Assembly (NCBI GenBank): GCA_019634415.1
Contig: JAHQVJ010000041.1
Coordinates: forward strand, 1-64,000
From: Myxococcales bacterium
GTDB lineage: Bacteria > Myxococcota_A > UBA796 > GCA-2862545
DNA length: 64,000 nt
Reading direction: 5' to 3'
The position numbers and the translations under genes were made by a program. Of this stretch, positions 28,037 through 36,709 are shown piece after piece; the first letter of the stretch is position 1; each line of letters opens with the position of its first letter. The notes below the pieces were generated by a model, which searched no databases, had not been told where the DNA came from, and saw nothing but the letters and a program-made list of their open reading frames with translations.

Positions 28037-29372
28037 GTGCCGTGAAGGTGCCGTCCTGGGCGATAACCGGGGCGCTGTCGCCGAAGTCTTCCTCGGAGAG
28101 CTGCCGCACCAGGTTGACCGCCGTGTTGTCGGCATCCGCTCGCGGAACCCCCTCCCCTACTTGACGATAAGGTAGGATCTTCCCTGATACGAGCTTGCCC
28201 TTGTGGTCCACCGTCACCTCGAGGATGAAGGCCGTTCCGAGGTGCCCCGACAGGTTGAAGCGGCCGTAGGTGGCGAAGTTGCCCAGGCTGTAGGCCACCA
28301 GGTGGCCATCGATGAGCTGCATGCCGCGAGGCACGTGGGGGCCGTGCCCGAGCACCATGTCTGCGCCAGCGTTCACCACTCGCTGCGCGAAGACCCGCAG
28401 GTGGCCTCGCTCCTCTCCATAGAACATCTCCATCTCGTCCGGGACGTGTAGGGCCTTGCTGCCCTCAGCTCCTCCATGGAAGCTGACGATCACCAGATCG
28501 TGGGAGGCCGCCACGCTCTTCACCAGCTTCTCCGCCGTGTCGTGGTCGTTGACGTAGTGGGAGTTCCGGTTCGTGTGGAACCCGATCATGCCCACCTTCA
28601 CGCCCTGCACGTCCACCGTCGCCACCGTGCCCGGGCGTCCCGAGAACGCGATCCCCAAGGTCGACAGCGTCTGCTCTGTGGCGTCCCGACACGTGTCGCC
28701 GAAGTCGCCCGCGTGGTTGTTCGCGGTCGACAGCATGTCGAAGCCCGCATCCTTGAGGTACTGGCCGTACCGGGTGGGGCTGCGGAAGGCATAGCAGTTG
28801 CCGCCCTCACCACACTTGCGCGTCGTGCCCGTGTCGCACAGCGGGCCCTCGAGGTTGCCGAAGGTCAGATCGGCGTCAGCGGTGGCCCCCTTCACGGCGT
28901 CGAGCAGCGTGGCTCCATCGTCGGGGGGCAGGTGCACGCCTTCCCCTGGGAAGTCCGTGCCCAGCATGATGTCGCCCACCGCGCGGATGCGCACCGTGCG
29001 CCCCTCCGGGATCGGCGGCCGCACCGTGTCGGGCGCGCTCTGCGCCAGCAGCTCCAGCTTCTGCTGGCCTGCCAGGTTCGCCTCCGCCTTCGGCAGGTGC
29101 TTGCTCACCTCCGAGTGGTTGGGGTCCAGGGTGCGCACCGTGCGCCAGTGCTCCACCACCTGCTCCCACTGGCCCTCCGTCCAGTAGGACCAGCCGATCT
29201 CCCAGTGACATTCCACGTTGTTGGGGGTTCGACGAAGGCACTCGGAGTAGCGATCCAGCGCCAACGTCGTGTTGCCACGCCGTTGGGCCGCCATGCCCTC
29301 CGCGAGGAGCTGGGAGGCAGGGGCCGCGCAGGCCAGGTTCGACAGCAAGATTGTCCACATGGCCCGGATCAT
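28032..29372 (-). CDS. CapA-family (PGA_cap) protein with N-terminal TPRs
   Basis: 446 residues. A signal or lipoprotein-like N-terminus (MWTILLSNLACAAP) is followed by TPR-type helices to about residue 110. Then comes the metallophosphatase-like CapA domain with GDIMLGTDF, FGNLEGPL, LSTANNHAGDFG, VIVSFHGGAEG and VLGHGPHVPRG. Family members act in poly-gamma-glutamate capsule export or retention, but many with this domain have unknown substrates. GAGGGG precedes the ATG at 29372. No other capsule genes are nearby. Confidence 0.87.
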   Translation of the reverse strand: MIRAMWTILLSNLACAAPASQLLAEGMAAQRRGNTTLALDRYSECLRRTPNNVECHWEIGWSYWTEGQWEQVVEHWRTVRTLDPNHSEVSKHLPKAEANLAGQQKLELLAQSAPDTVRPPIPEGRTVRIRAVGDIMLGTDFPGEGVHLPPDDGATLLDAVKGATADADLTFGNLEGPLCDTGTTRKCGEGGNCYAFRSPTRYGQYLKDAGFDMLSTANNHAGDFGDTCRDATEQTLSTLGIAFSGRPGTVATVDVQGVKVGMIGFHTNRNSHYVNDHDTAEKLVKSVAASHDLVIVSFHGGAEGSKALHVPDEMEMFYGEERGHLRVFAQRVVNAGADMVLGHGPHVPRGMQLIDGHLVAYSLGNFATYGRFNLSGHLGTAFILEVTVDHKGKLVSGKILPYRQVGEGVPRADADNTAVNLVRQLSEEDFGDSAPVIAQDGTFTAR

Positions 29373-29502
29373 ATCCGCCCCCCTCTCTGGCCGGAGCGCC
29401 TGCGGCCGAAGAATGCTTCGAAGCTACATAACGGCCTGCAGATGACGCGTGGGAGGCCGGGAAGGGGTATACACGCAGCGCTTTCTTCTGTACGGGGCGT
29501 CT

Positions 29503-31623
29503 ATGTTTCTGCTGGTTCTGTATGCGGCGAGCTGTGGCAGCAACCCCTTCGATGGGCAGACCGAGTTTGCCGACACATTGGGGGAATGGGCCGAGTCCGA
29601 TCTCACCTGCGAGCGCAACCGCGACTGCTTCGACGGGGAGACCTGCGTACAGGGCAGCTGTCAGATCGAGCGCTGTGCCGCCAACGTGGATGGCTCGGTC
29701 GCTCCGATGGGCAAGGGCCTGTCGTTTCTCGCCGAGAACGAGGTCGCGTTCATCGACGAGACCCCCTACAAGGATGGCTACTGGATCGACGGCTACCGTC
29801 CCGTGGGGGTCGGTGATCCCTACGACTTCAGCCAGCGGGCGTCGTCGGATCCGCTGCTCGACGTCGCGGGTGGGAACTTCGATGGCAGTCGCACCGAGCA
29901 ATACGCAGTCGCCGTCTCGGGCAGCTCGCAGATCGAGGTGCCCGCACTCGGCACGCGGGTGAACGCTGGCTTCGTGCCCGTCGCCTTGGCGGCTGGAGAT
30001 GCCGACGGGGATGGACTCGACGAGGTGATCGCCCTGAGCAGCACCGGCACCCTGGCCATCTGTCACGTGGACGAGCGCGACTGCGACACCTGGAACATCG
30101 ATGGGGGCGGTGACCCCGCCGACGTCACCGCTGGCGACATCGACGGGGATGCCATCGACGAGCCCATCCTGCTGCTGCACAGCGGGGGAGATGCCTACCT
30201 GTTCGCGTTCCATGCCGACGACTCCGGGGTAGGGGAGGACTACTTCGGGCGCATCGAGAGCGACGACGTGCACCGGGTCACGGCAGGCGACGTGGACGGC
30301 GATCTGGTGGCCGAGGTCATCGGACTCAAGGAGTGTGGGTGGCTCGGCTTCTGCGACGACGAGCTGCACCTGTTCGACGCCCTGTCGGACGGCACCTTCC
30401 GCTTCCGGTACTTCTCCGATGTGGAGAACCACACCGAGGTGCGCGACATCCAAGCAGGTGACGTGGACCAGGATGATGTGATCGAGGTTGCCACCGTGAG
30501 CGCCGATCGGCTGTTCACCCTCGAGGCCGCCGACTCCACGGGCTTCGAGCAGCTGTTCTCCACCCAGCTGACCGTGAGCAACAACCCGAACCGGGTGGCC
30601 ATGGCGGATCACGACGGGGACGCCCCGCGTGCCGAGCTCATGGAGGGGCCCGAGCGCATCGCCGGCGATGTGGTGCCCGTCATGGTGATGCTGCTGCCCC
30701 CCTACCATCAGGACTACTCCAGTGGTCAGTCCAGCGTGTCCTACGGCGACGGCGAATCGGTCAGCGAGTCGTTGTCCGACACCGTGTCGCTGGGCGTGTC
30801 GGCCGACATCGGAACCAACCCCAGCTTCTTCGGGCTGTTCGGGGTGAAGCTGTCCGCCAAGGTGGATCGCTCGGTGTCCGCCACCGTGGGCACGCGGCGT
30901 CGCCTGAGCGTCGGCAGCCGCTACTCCCTGAGGGCCGATCCCGCCGCCTTCGGTCCCAACTATGGCGGGGTCGTGGTCGGTTGGGGATGCTTCGACGCCT
31001 ATCGCTATCGCATCGACGACCCACAGAACCGGCTCGCCCAGGGCGGGGATCGTGCTGATGGCGAGGACCTCGTGATCACCGTGCCCGTGGGGGGTGGCGA
31101 GGCACTGTACAGCTCCACTCGCTACAACGCGATGGCCGAGGCGCTGGGGCTGCCGCAGGTGAACATTCCCGTCACCGTGGGCGATCCAGACAGCTACCCC
31201 ACTCGCCCGGAGCGGCTCAACGGTCGGCCCATTCCCGAGGAAGCGCTGCTATTCCCCACCTCCGATAGCTTCCGCGTGTCCGATGTGGGGCAGGTGTCGT
31301 GGCGGAACCTCGTCTCGGAGTCCGAGAGCAACACCCAGAACGTCTCCACCAATCTGGGTGTGTCGGCTGGCGTGGAGGCGTGGGGAGTGTCCGTCGGCGG
31401 CGGGGTGTCGGCGGGTTGGGGCCAGAGCTACAGCCTGGAGGTCGGCACCAGCGCCATGTTCATCGGGGGTATTCCACCCATCCCCGACAACACCCGCACC
31501 CCCGAAGACGAGTACGCCGAGCACCAGTACTCGGTGACTCCCTGGATCTACCAGCAGGGCTACAAGGACGCCGACGGCAACGATGCGGCGTACTGGGTCA
31601 TGACCTACAGCGTCGCGCCGTAG
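29503..31623 (+). CDS. VCBS/FG-GAP repeat lipoprotein with serine-rich C-terminal domain
   Basis: 706 residues. Lipoprotein signal MFLLVLYAASC; then a Cys-containing segment (CERNRDCFDGETCVQGSC) resembling a small disulfide domain. Next come four or more FG-GAP/VCBS blades with calcium-type loops (DADGDGLDEV, DIDGDAIDEP, DVDGDLVAEV, DVDQDDVIEV), forming a beta-propeller. The C-terminal ~290 residues contain two stretches of alternating Ser/Val/Gly (around SVSESLSDTVSLGVSADI and STNLGVSAGVEAWGVSVGGG). That pattern recalls amphipathic hairpins of pore-forming proteins; this part is inference. It starts an operon with the next two genes. Confidence 0.75.
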   Translation: MFLLVLYAASCGSNPFDGQTEFADTLGEWAESDLTCERNRDCFDGETCVQGSCQIERCAANVDGSVAPMGKGLSFLAENEVAFIDETPYKDGYWIDGYRPVGVGDPYDFSQRASSDPLLDVAGGNFDGSRTEQYAVAVSGSSQIEVPALGTRVNAGFVPVALAAGDADGDGLDEVIALSSTGTLAICHVDERDCDTWNIDGGGDPADVTAGDIDGDAIDEPILLLHSGGDAYLFAFHADDSGVGEDYFGRIESDDVHRVTAGDVDGDLVAEVIGLKECGWLGFCDDELHLFDALSDGTFRFRYFSDVENHTEVRDIQAGDVDQDDVIEVATVSADRLFTLEAADSTGFEQLFSTQLTVSNNPNRVAMADHDGDAPRAELMEGPERIAGDVVPVMVMLLPPYHQDYSSGQSSVSYGDGESVSESLSDTVSLGVSADIGTNPSFFGLFGVKLSAKVDRSVSATVGTRRRLSVGSRYSLRADPAAFGPNYGGVVVGWGCFDAYRYRIDDPQNRLAQGGDRADGEDLVITVPVGGGEALYSSTRYNAMAEALGLPQVNIPVTVGDPDSYPTRPERLNGRPIPEEALLFPTSDSFRVSDVGQVSWRNLVSESESNTQNVSTNLGVSAGVEAWGVSVGGGVSAGWGQSYSLEVGTSAMFIGGIPPIPDNTRTPEDEYAEHQYSVTPWIYQQGYKDADGNDAAYWVMTYSVAP

Positions 31624-31624
31624 C

Positions 31625-32821
31625 ATGCGCACGATTGGCTGGGTTGCGCTGCTGCTGACGGCAGCGTCGTGCACGCCTCAGCTCCCCTCGGGGGAGTGGG
31701 GCACGCTGCGGTATTTCGGCAACCTGTTGGGGGAGCCGCCCATGCGGCTGCTGCCTCCCTTGACCGACCGCCAGGGGAACGTGCACGTGCTCTATGGCGC
31801 TCCCGATCGAGCCGACACCCAGGTGTTCGTGGGGCGTCGTTCGGGCGGCTGGACCGGAGGGTGCTCCGCCCACCGTGGGGTGGGCGGCGTGCACGGCTTC
31901 GTGGGGCGCTCCGACGAGCGCACCTGGTACTGGTCCGGCACGGCCCTCGTGGAGGTCGACGGGCGGACGGGTGCGTGCAGCCAGATCCTGCGCGACGATC
32001 CCGTCTCGGGCACCGAGCTGCTCTTCTTGGGGGTGGCTCCCTTCATCGACGAGACGCCCTCGCGGCGCTTCGCCTATGCGCTGGTGCAGGGAGCCACCGG
32101 CGCGCCCCAGTTCCTGATGGTGGATCTGGACTCGGCCCTGCCCTTCAACAGCACTCCCCTCGAGGCAGAGGATCGCGGATCCGTCGAGGTCATCGGCACC
32201 GGTGCCTGGACGGCGCTGCGGATCACCGTGTTCGTGGTGCGTCGAGACGGCGAGACCGTGGTCTTGTTCGTGGATCGCTTTGGCGACATCCAGCGTCAGC
32301 TCGTGGTGGACCTGCCCAACGACGTCGGAGCCTACGGCATTCAGGGAATGATGCAGTTCTCCGACGGCGGGATCGGCGCAGGACTGATCGGAGGCGACCG
32401 AGTGCTGGTGGTCTCCGTGAACGAGGCTCGAGTGCGCGACGTCGGCTTCGAGGCACAGGGGTTGTTGCGCTTCTCCGGACGACTCTTCGTCACGGGCGAG
32501 GACGGGGACGGACTGGCCATCGCCGAGGTTGGTGCCGACGGCACGCTGGGGGCGACCCAGCCATTTCGCTCCGCTCGCATCGCCACGAACGGCCTCGACG
32601 GGGAGATCGCCGTCAACGACGAGCGCGGAGATCCGGCCCGACCGCGGTCGTGGACCGACCCGGTCTCGGCCATCGGTTCCCGACCGCTCGTCTCGCCGTA
32701 CCCCATCGACTCCTACACCCTGTGGAGCGCTGGCTGGCTCGTGGCCGGTCCCAACTTCGACTCTGGCGTCGAGCCGGTCACCGCCGTGGCGTTCGCGCCG
32801 GTGGGCGTGGAGCTTCCATGA
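31625..32821 (+). CDS. Lipoprotein, possible beta-propeller, unknown function
   Basis: 398 residues, no family recognised. A clear lipoprotein signal (MRTIGWVALLLTAASC) is present. The mature protein is rich in short beta strands separated by loops, with recurring aromatic and Asp/Gly turns (for example DRQGNVHVLYGAPDRADTQVFVG), suggesting a propeller-like fold. One nt separates it from the FG-GAP lipoprotein, and its stop overlaps the porin start, so the three products are probably made together. Confidence 0.7.
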   Translation: MRTIGWVALLLTAASCTPQLPSGEWGTLRYFGNLLGEPPMRLLPPLTDRQGNVHVLYGAPDRADTQVFVGRRSGGWTGGCSAHRGVGGVHGFVGRSDERTWYWSGTALVEVDGRTGACSQILRDDPVSGTELLFLGVAPFIDETPSRRFAYALVQGATGAPQFLMVDLDSALPFNSTPLEAEDRGSVEVIGTGAWTALRITVFVVRRDGETVVLFVDRFGDIQRQLVVDLPNDVGAYGIQGMMQFSDGGIGAGLIGGDRVLVVSVNEARVRDVGFEAQGLLRFSGRLFVTGEDGDGLAIAEVGADGTLGATQPFRSARIATNGLDGEIAVNDERGDPARPRSWTDPVSAIGSRPLVSPYPIDSYTLWSAGWLVAGPNFDSGVEPVTAVAFAPVGVELP

Positions 32822-33966
32822 TCTCCTGGCTCATGTGCTGCGGCTTGGCCCACGCTCAAGAGGTCGTGCCCGAGCCTGCGCCCGCGGAGCCGTTGTTCGA
32901 GCTGTCGGGCTTCGTCAAGCCCGTGTTCTCGGCGGTCGTGCGAAGCTCCGCGCTCCCCCGAGATCGGGTGAGCGTGGGGCTGCGAAGCAGCCAGGCCGGC
33001 GTCACGCTGCGCGGCAGGCCGCTGCCGCAGTGGCGCTTCAAGGCGTTCTTCGTGCTCGGGGGCTCCACCGTGGCCGCCGTCACGCGGGCGTCGGCCGTGG
33101 ACACCGACAATGACGGGGCAGTCGATCGCATCGACACGTCCACTCGTCAGGTGCTCGCCGATCTGGTTCGCGAGACCTCGGTGAGCTTCGTGCCTACCGG
33201 GGGCCTGGCGATCCGGGCCGGCCAGATGCCCGTTCCCTTCACCTCGGCTGCACAGTCCGCCGATGTGGCCTTGCTGTTCGTCGATCGGGCCGGACCCAAT
33301 CAGCTGTTCCTCGCCGACGACGATCTCGGTGCGGTGCTGGAGCTGCAGACGCCGTCGCGCACCGTGTTGGCCAAGGCGGGGCTCTTCAACGGCACGGGCA
33401 CGGGACCCACGGGGGGGCAGCGCGGGGTGCTGTATCTGGCGCGCGTGGATCTACAGCCGCTGGGAGCGTTCAGCTACGACGAGACCGATCCCTCCAGGAC
33501 CGAGGCTCGCTTCGGGATCGGAGCCGGGCTCATCTGGCACCCCTACCAAGCCTTCGATGGCGTTGGGTTTCCGCTGGTACAGGTGCACGATCTGCGCGCC
33601 TCGGCGTCCCTGCGGTTCGGCATCGCCGGGCTGACGGTGGCGCTCGAGGGGCTGCATCGGCAGCAGACCGACGACCTCACGTCGCGCCCAGTGGTCGCAT
33701 CGGGCGCCTACGCCCAGGCGGGGTGGCGCTTACCCATCGGGCTCGAGCCCATCGGTCGCCTCGGCTGGGCCGCCGAGGATCGCAGCTTCGATCCGCGCAC
33801 CACCGTGTGGACCGAGGGAGGCTTCAACCTCTACGGCGCGTTTCGCAGCCCCGATCCGGACCGGCGCGACGACCTTCGCTTGACCCTTGCCTACCAGGGG
33901 GAGCATCGCGTGACCGAAGGGGAGTCCGCACACGGGGCCACGGCTGCCGTCTTGCTTCGGTTCTGA
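32818..33966 (+). CDS. Phosphate-selective porin O/P-like outer-membrane protein
   Basis: 382 residues. The short signal MISWLMCCGLAHA is followed by a linker and a beta-barrel. The porin-P-like stretch runs from RETSVSFVPTGGLAIRAGQM to FVDRAGPNQLFLADDDLGAVLELQ, and the protein ends in the aromatic outer-membrane signature (LLRF). Members form anion- or solute-selective channels. The ATG start overlaps the previous stop as ATGA. Association with two lipoproteins suggests a surface complex rather than a free porin; this is inferred. Confidence 0.75.
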   Translation: MISWLMCCGLAHAQEVVPEPAPAEPLFELSGFVKPVFSAVVRSSALPRDRVSVGLRSSQAGVTLRGRPLPQWRFKAFFVLGGSTVAAVTRASAVDTDNDGAVDRIDTSTRQVLADLVRETSVSFVPTGGLAIRAGQMPVPFTSAAQSADVALLFVDRAGPNQLFLADDDLGAVLELQTPSRTVLAKAGLFNGTGTGPTGGQRGVLYLARVDLQPLGAFSYDETDPSRTEARFGIGAGLIWHPYQAFDGVGFPLVQVHDLRASASLRFGIAGLTVALEGLHRQQTDDLTSRPVVASGAYAQAGWRLPIGLEPIGRLGWAAEDRSFDPRTTVWTEGGFNLYGAFRSPDPDRRDDLRLTLAYQGEHRVTEGESAHGATAAVLLRF

Positions 33967-34007
33967 CGCGGCTTGCGCACGTTAGGGCGACAGCAAGGGA
34001 GGTGCTG

Positions 34008-34403
34008 GTGGACACGCAGGACCTACAGCGGCTCATGGCGCGGGCGCGGGCGACCAAGGGGGCTTCGACCGAACGCGTGATGCGGGAGTCGATGCTCGAC
34101 GACGTGTTGGGCGCCGAGCTGCTCGCGGAGCAGGCGGTGTCCCTCGGACGGGCGGGGCGCCGACTCATGGAGCGCTGCACGGCGGCTCGCGAGCTGGCGG
34201 AGCAGCTTCGTGACTCGGTTGACGGGCCCGAGCGCGAGGCCCTGCTCCAGCGCTACGCCGACGCCTATCGGGCGGTGCGCCAGGCCCGTTGGGAGCTCGT
34301 GGTGCAGCGGGAGGCGATGGGGCTCCGCAATGCGGCGCGTGAGCTCGACGAGCTGTACCCCATGCCGGAGCCTCCCCGGCGATTCCAGCGCCGAACACAC
34401 TGA
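34008..34403 (+). CDS. Small helical hypothetical protein
   Basis: 131 residues, almost entirely helical and rich in Ala, Arg, Glu and Leu (for example RRLMERCTAARELAEQLRDSV), likely a coiled coil. No signal peptide. The GTG start has GGGAGG five bases upstream; an open frame further 5' belongs to no recognisable protein. It follows the porin gene by 41 nt in the same direction and may share its transcript. Confidence 0.65.
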   Translation: MDTQDLQRLMARARATKGASTERVMRESMLDDVLGAELLAEQAVSLGRAGRRLMERCTAARELAEQLRDSVDGPEREALLQRYADAYRAVRQARWELVVQREAMGLRNAARELDELYPMPEPPRRFQRRTH

Positions 34404-34709
34404 CAGCTGGCCGAGACGAATCCGACAACGCAGGGTTTGTGTGAACCTGCGAAGAGGGTAGGAGTTCGCGTCGGTGCTTTGCCGGTGAGGCGACTCCAGG
34501 TCTAGCAAGCCCGTCATCACCACATCGTGGATGGGCGTTCGCGCCGACTCGATTGTCCGTCAATGCGTTGTGGATCTCTGTGAATGTGAGCCTGCAACAG
34601 GGTCTAGCGCGAGCCCTCGTCAAACTACGACACTGATATCCGCGAATTTCTTGCGCAAAAGTAATCTTGGCTGTACCCTTTTTGTTGAAGGGAACCTGGA
34701 GTAATCGTC
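34404..34709. other. Intergenic region before the winged-helix gene
   Basis: 306 bp, visibly richer in A/T than its surroundings toward the right end (about 34620-34700). No gene is seen. A possible promoter lies at 34651-34679, and a 5-bp stem (CCCTT/AAGGG) occurs just before the next start codon. Confidence 0.55.
34651..34679 (+). promoter_or_regulatory. Possible promoter of the winged-helix gene
   Basis: TTGCGC and TACCCT, 17 bp apart, with an A-rich spacer start, about 30 bp before the start codon. The -10 match is poor (three of six), so confidence is low. Confidence 0.3.
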
Positions 34710-34976
34710 ATGGCAAAGCCCAAGAAGACCAAAAAGAGTAAGGAACAAAAGGCTGACGCTCAGCCGCTGGACGAACGACTTGCCACTTTGGTGGACGAGG
34801 TGTGGGGCAATGGGCCTCTCACCGTTCGGGCCTTGCAGGAATCGCTGCCTTGGTCTCGCCCCACCCTCAGGCGAGTGCTTCGGGAGGCCGAGCGTCTCGG
34901 CGTGATCCGGCGCATGAAGGGCGCCCACACCACCGAGTCCCCTGGTCGTCCATCAGACGTGTGGGAATTGGCGTAA
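34710..34976 (+). CDS. Small winged-helix DNA-binding protein with Lys-rich tail
   Basis: 88 residues. The first ~17 are a disordered lysine tail (MAKPKKTKKSKEQK). Residues ~20-86 read as a winged helix: PLDERLATLVDEVWG, then LTVRALQESLPWSRPTLRRVLREAERLGVIRRMKG and a wing. This resembles MarR/BlaI-like or plasmid-type wHTH domains without an effector part. GGAG precedes the ATG. The flanking DNA is unusually A/T-rich. Target unknown; a nucleoid-associated or local regulator role is possible. Confidence 0.75.
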   Translation: MAKPKKTKKSKEQKADAQPLDERLATLVDEVWGNGPLTVRALQESLPWSRPTLRRVLREAERLGVIRRMKGAHTTESPGRPSDVWELA

Positions 34977-35023
34977 CAGCGGCTGCGGTCAACGAAAGTC
35001 GAGCACGCTGTTCGGCGAGCGAT

Positions 35024-36538
35024 CTACCAGGCGTAGCGAATCGCCGACTCGATCCGTGTCGTGAGCGGACGTAGACGATCCCCCCGTCCGTCGTCCCGTG
35101 GCAGCAACGGCAGCTGAAGCGCACGGCTCCAGCTACTCAGCTCCAGCTCCACGCGCTGGGACGCTCGCCCCACTGGTAGAGAAGCGACGGCTCGTCCACC
35201 CAGATCGGCGTGCGGTGCGCGCTCGCCGTCCAGCCATCCCACCGCTCCGAGCGGCGCCGGAGCCTCACCCGGGCTCCGCCATCGGCCGGCCACCCCCAAG
35301 CGGAGGGGGAGGACCACCTCCACCTTCGTGGAAGCCACCGCCATGGCGGCAGCCCACGGAAGACCTTGGCCTCCCTCCGTCCATCGGCCTGCAGACACCC
35401 GTGTGGTGAGGTGTGTGTGCTCGGCGTCGTGGATCAGTCCGACGTCCACGGCCTGTGCGCGCTCTTCACCGATTCGAGTCCACGTGGCTGCGGCTCGTAA
35501 GGTCATGGTGTCGAGCAGTCGTTGATCGACGCCCGCCACCAGCTGATCGGTCTGCGGCAGGTCCTGCCCCGTGGGGGCGAGGGTCGTGGCCGAGCGGGAG
35601 AAGCCCACGAAGGCCCCAGTGCGATTGTCGGGCGTGTGGAGTCGCACGTGGAGCCGCGGCGACACGTCGGCTCGCTCCTCGATGCTGGCACCCGTGCGGT
35701 CCTGCAGCTCCAGCCGTGCGCCGGCGACCACGTCGATCAGGGTGGAGCGCTGGCTGTTCTCGGCCCACAGCCCCACCCGGCGGGTGAGATCCGAGTTGCG
35801 GCCCCAGTGCTCCACCTGGGCACCCGCGGAGAGGCCCGTCGGGGCGTGCCGGTGCAGTCGGGCCGAGACCCCCACCCGGTACAGGCGCTGATCGCGCTCG
35901 TCGGTGTAGACCCGCCCCATCATCGCGACGGTGCTGCCCACGTGATCTTCCGTCATGCTGGCGCCCACCAGGGCGTCGCTGCCGTCGGGCGTGCGGGAGC
36001 CGGTGCCGATGGCCTGGAACACAGAGTGATCCTGGGTGGCCGTCAAGGTGGCCATGCCGGACCCCTGCTCCGCCGTCACGTCGGCGGCAGCACCCCAGGC
36101 AAGCCCGTGCGGTGCGTCAGCGGAGATCCGCCCCACCGCGCGGGGGGTGGGCCAGCCCACCTGCAGGGCCCCTCCGCGAGGCATGCCGAAGTCGACGTCG
36201 ATCGTGCGCGCGCCCGGTGCCCAGGTGGCGCCGCCGACGGGGGCGGCGGACGCTTCGACGCGCCGTACCGTACCGATGGGGACGATGGGCAGCGGATCGC
36301 CGTGGCCCGCCAGCGTCACGCCATTCCACTGCAGCGTTGGTCCGAGCGCGCCCCACGGGGCATCGGCAGGTCCCAACAACCGCCACGCAGGAGCCCCGAA
36401 GCTCTCTGGCGGAAGACTGTCCAGCTGCTCGGCGTCCAGGGCATAGGAGCGCACCGCCCAGGTGTCGTCGATCTCCTCGAGCTGCTGTGCGGAGGCCGAC
36501 TGAAGGAGGCACGAAACAACGAAAGAAGTAGGTCCCAT
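35024..36538 (-). CDS. Outer-membrane beta-barrel protein, TonB-receptor-like
   Basis: 504 residues. Signal peptide MGPTSFVVSCLLQSASAQ, a plug-like region (LQWNGVTLAGHGDPLPIVPIG with VRRVEA) and then about 350 residues of alternating strands ending IESAIRYAW, an outer-membrane C-terminal signature. It is shorter than classic TonB-dependent receptors (600-900) and no TonB box is obvious, so it could be a reduced receptor or another barrel. The ATG at 36538 is chosen because it starts the signal peptide; the long frame upstream runs antisense to the hydrolase gene. Confidence 0.72.
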   Translation of the reverse strand: MGPTSFVVSCLLQSASAQQLEEIDDTWAVRSYALDAEQLDSLPPESFGAPAWRLLGPADAPWGALGPTLQWNGVTLAGHGDPLPIVPIGTVRRVEASAAPVGGATWAPGARTIDVDFGMPRGGALQVGWPTPRAVGRISADAPHGLAWGAAADVTAEQGSGMATLTATQDHSVFQAIGTGSRTPDGSDALVGASMTEDHVGSTVAMMGRVYTDERDQRLYRVGVSARLHRHAPTGLSAGAQVEHWGRNSDLTRRVGLWAENSQRSTLIDVVAGARLELQDRTGASIEERADVSPRLHVRLHTPDNRTGAFVGFSRSATTLAPTGQDLPQTDQLVAGVDQRLLDTMTLRAAATWTRIGEERAQAVDVGLIHDAEHTHLTTRVSAGRWTEGGQGLPWAAAMAVASTKVEVVLPLRLGVAGRWRSPGEAPAPLGAVGWLDGERAPHADLGGRAVASLPVGRASQRVELELSSWSRALQLPLLPRDDGRGDRLRPLTTRIESAIRYAW

Positions 36539-36709
36539 GCTGTCATAGGTGCAGGAAGCGGTCCGTTTGTCAACGGGGGCACCACGGATGACCTGGCTGA
36601 TCTGGTTGGCGCCGGAGTAGAAGGGGAATGGACCTGGGTCGACCAGGGGCGTCGTTCGCTCGGGGTGGCGGGCGCAAGTCAGCTTTGCTGCACGAAAAGG
36701 CGACACGTC

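Noticed and set aside
34660..34685. Sigma-54 promoter before the winged-helix gene
   Set aside because: A GG is present at a -24-like position, but the GC at -12 spacing is missing.
35522..36709. 396-codon upstream extension of the hydrolase frame
   Set aside because: It is antisense to the outer-membrane barrel gene; the hydrolase starts with a membrane anchor at 36710.
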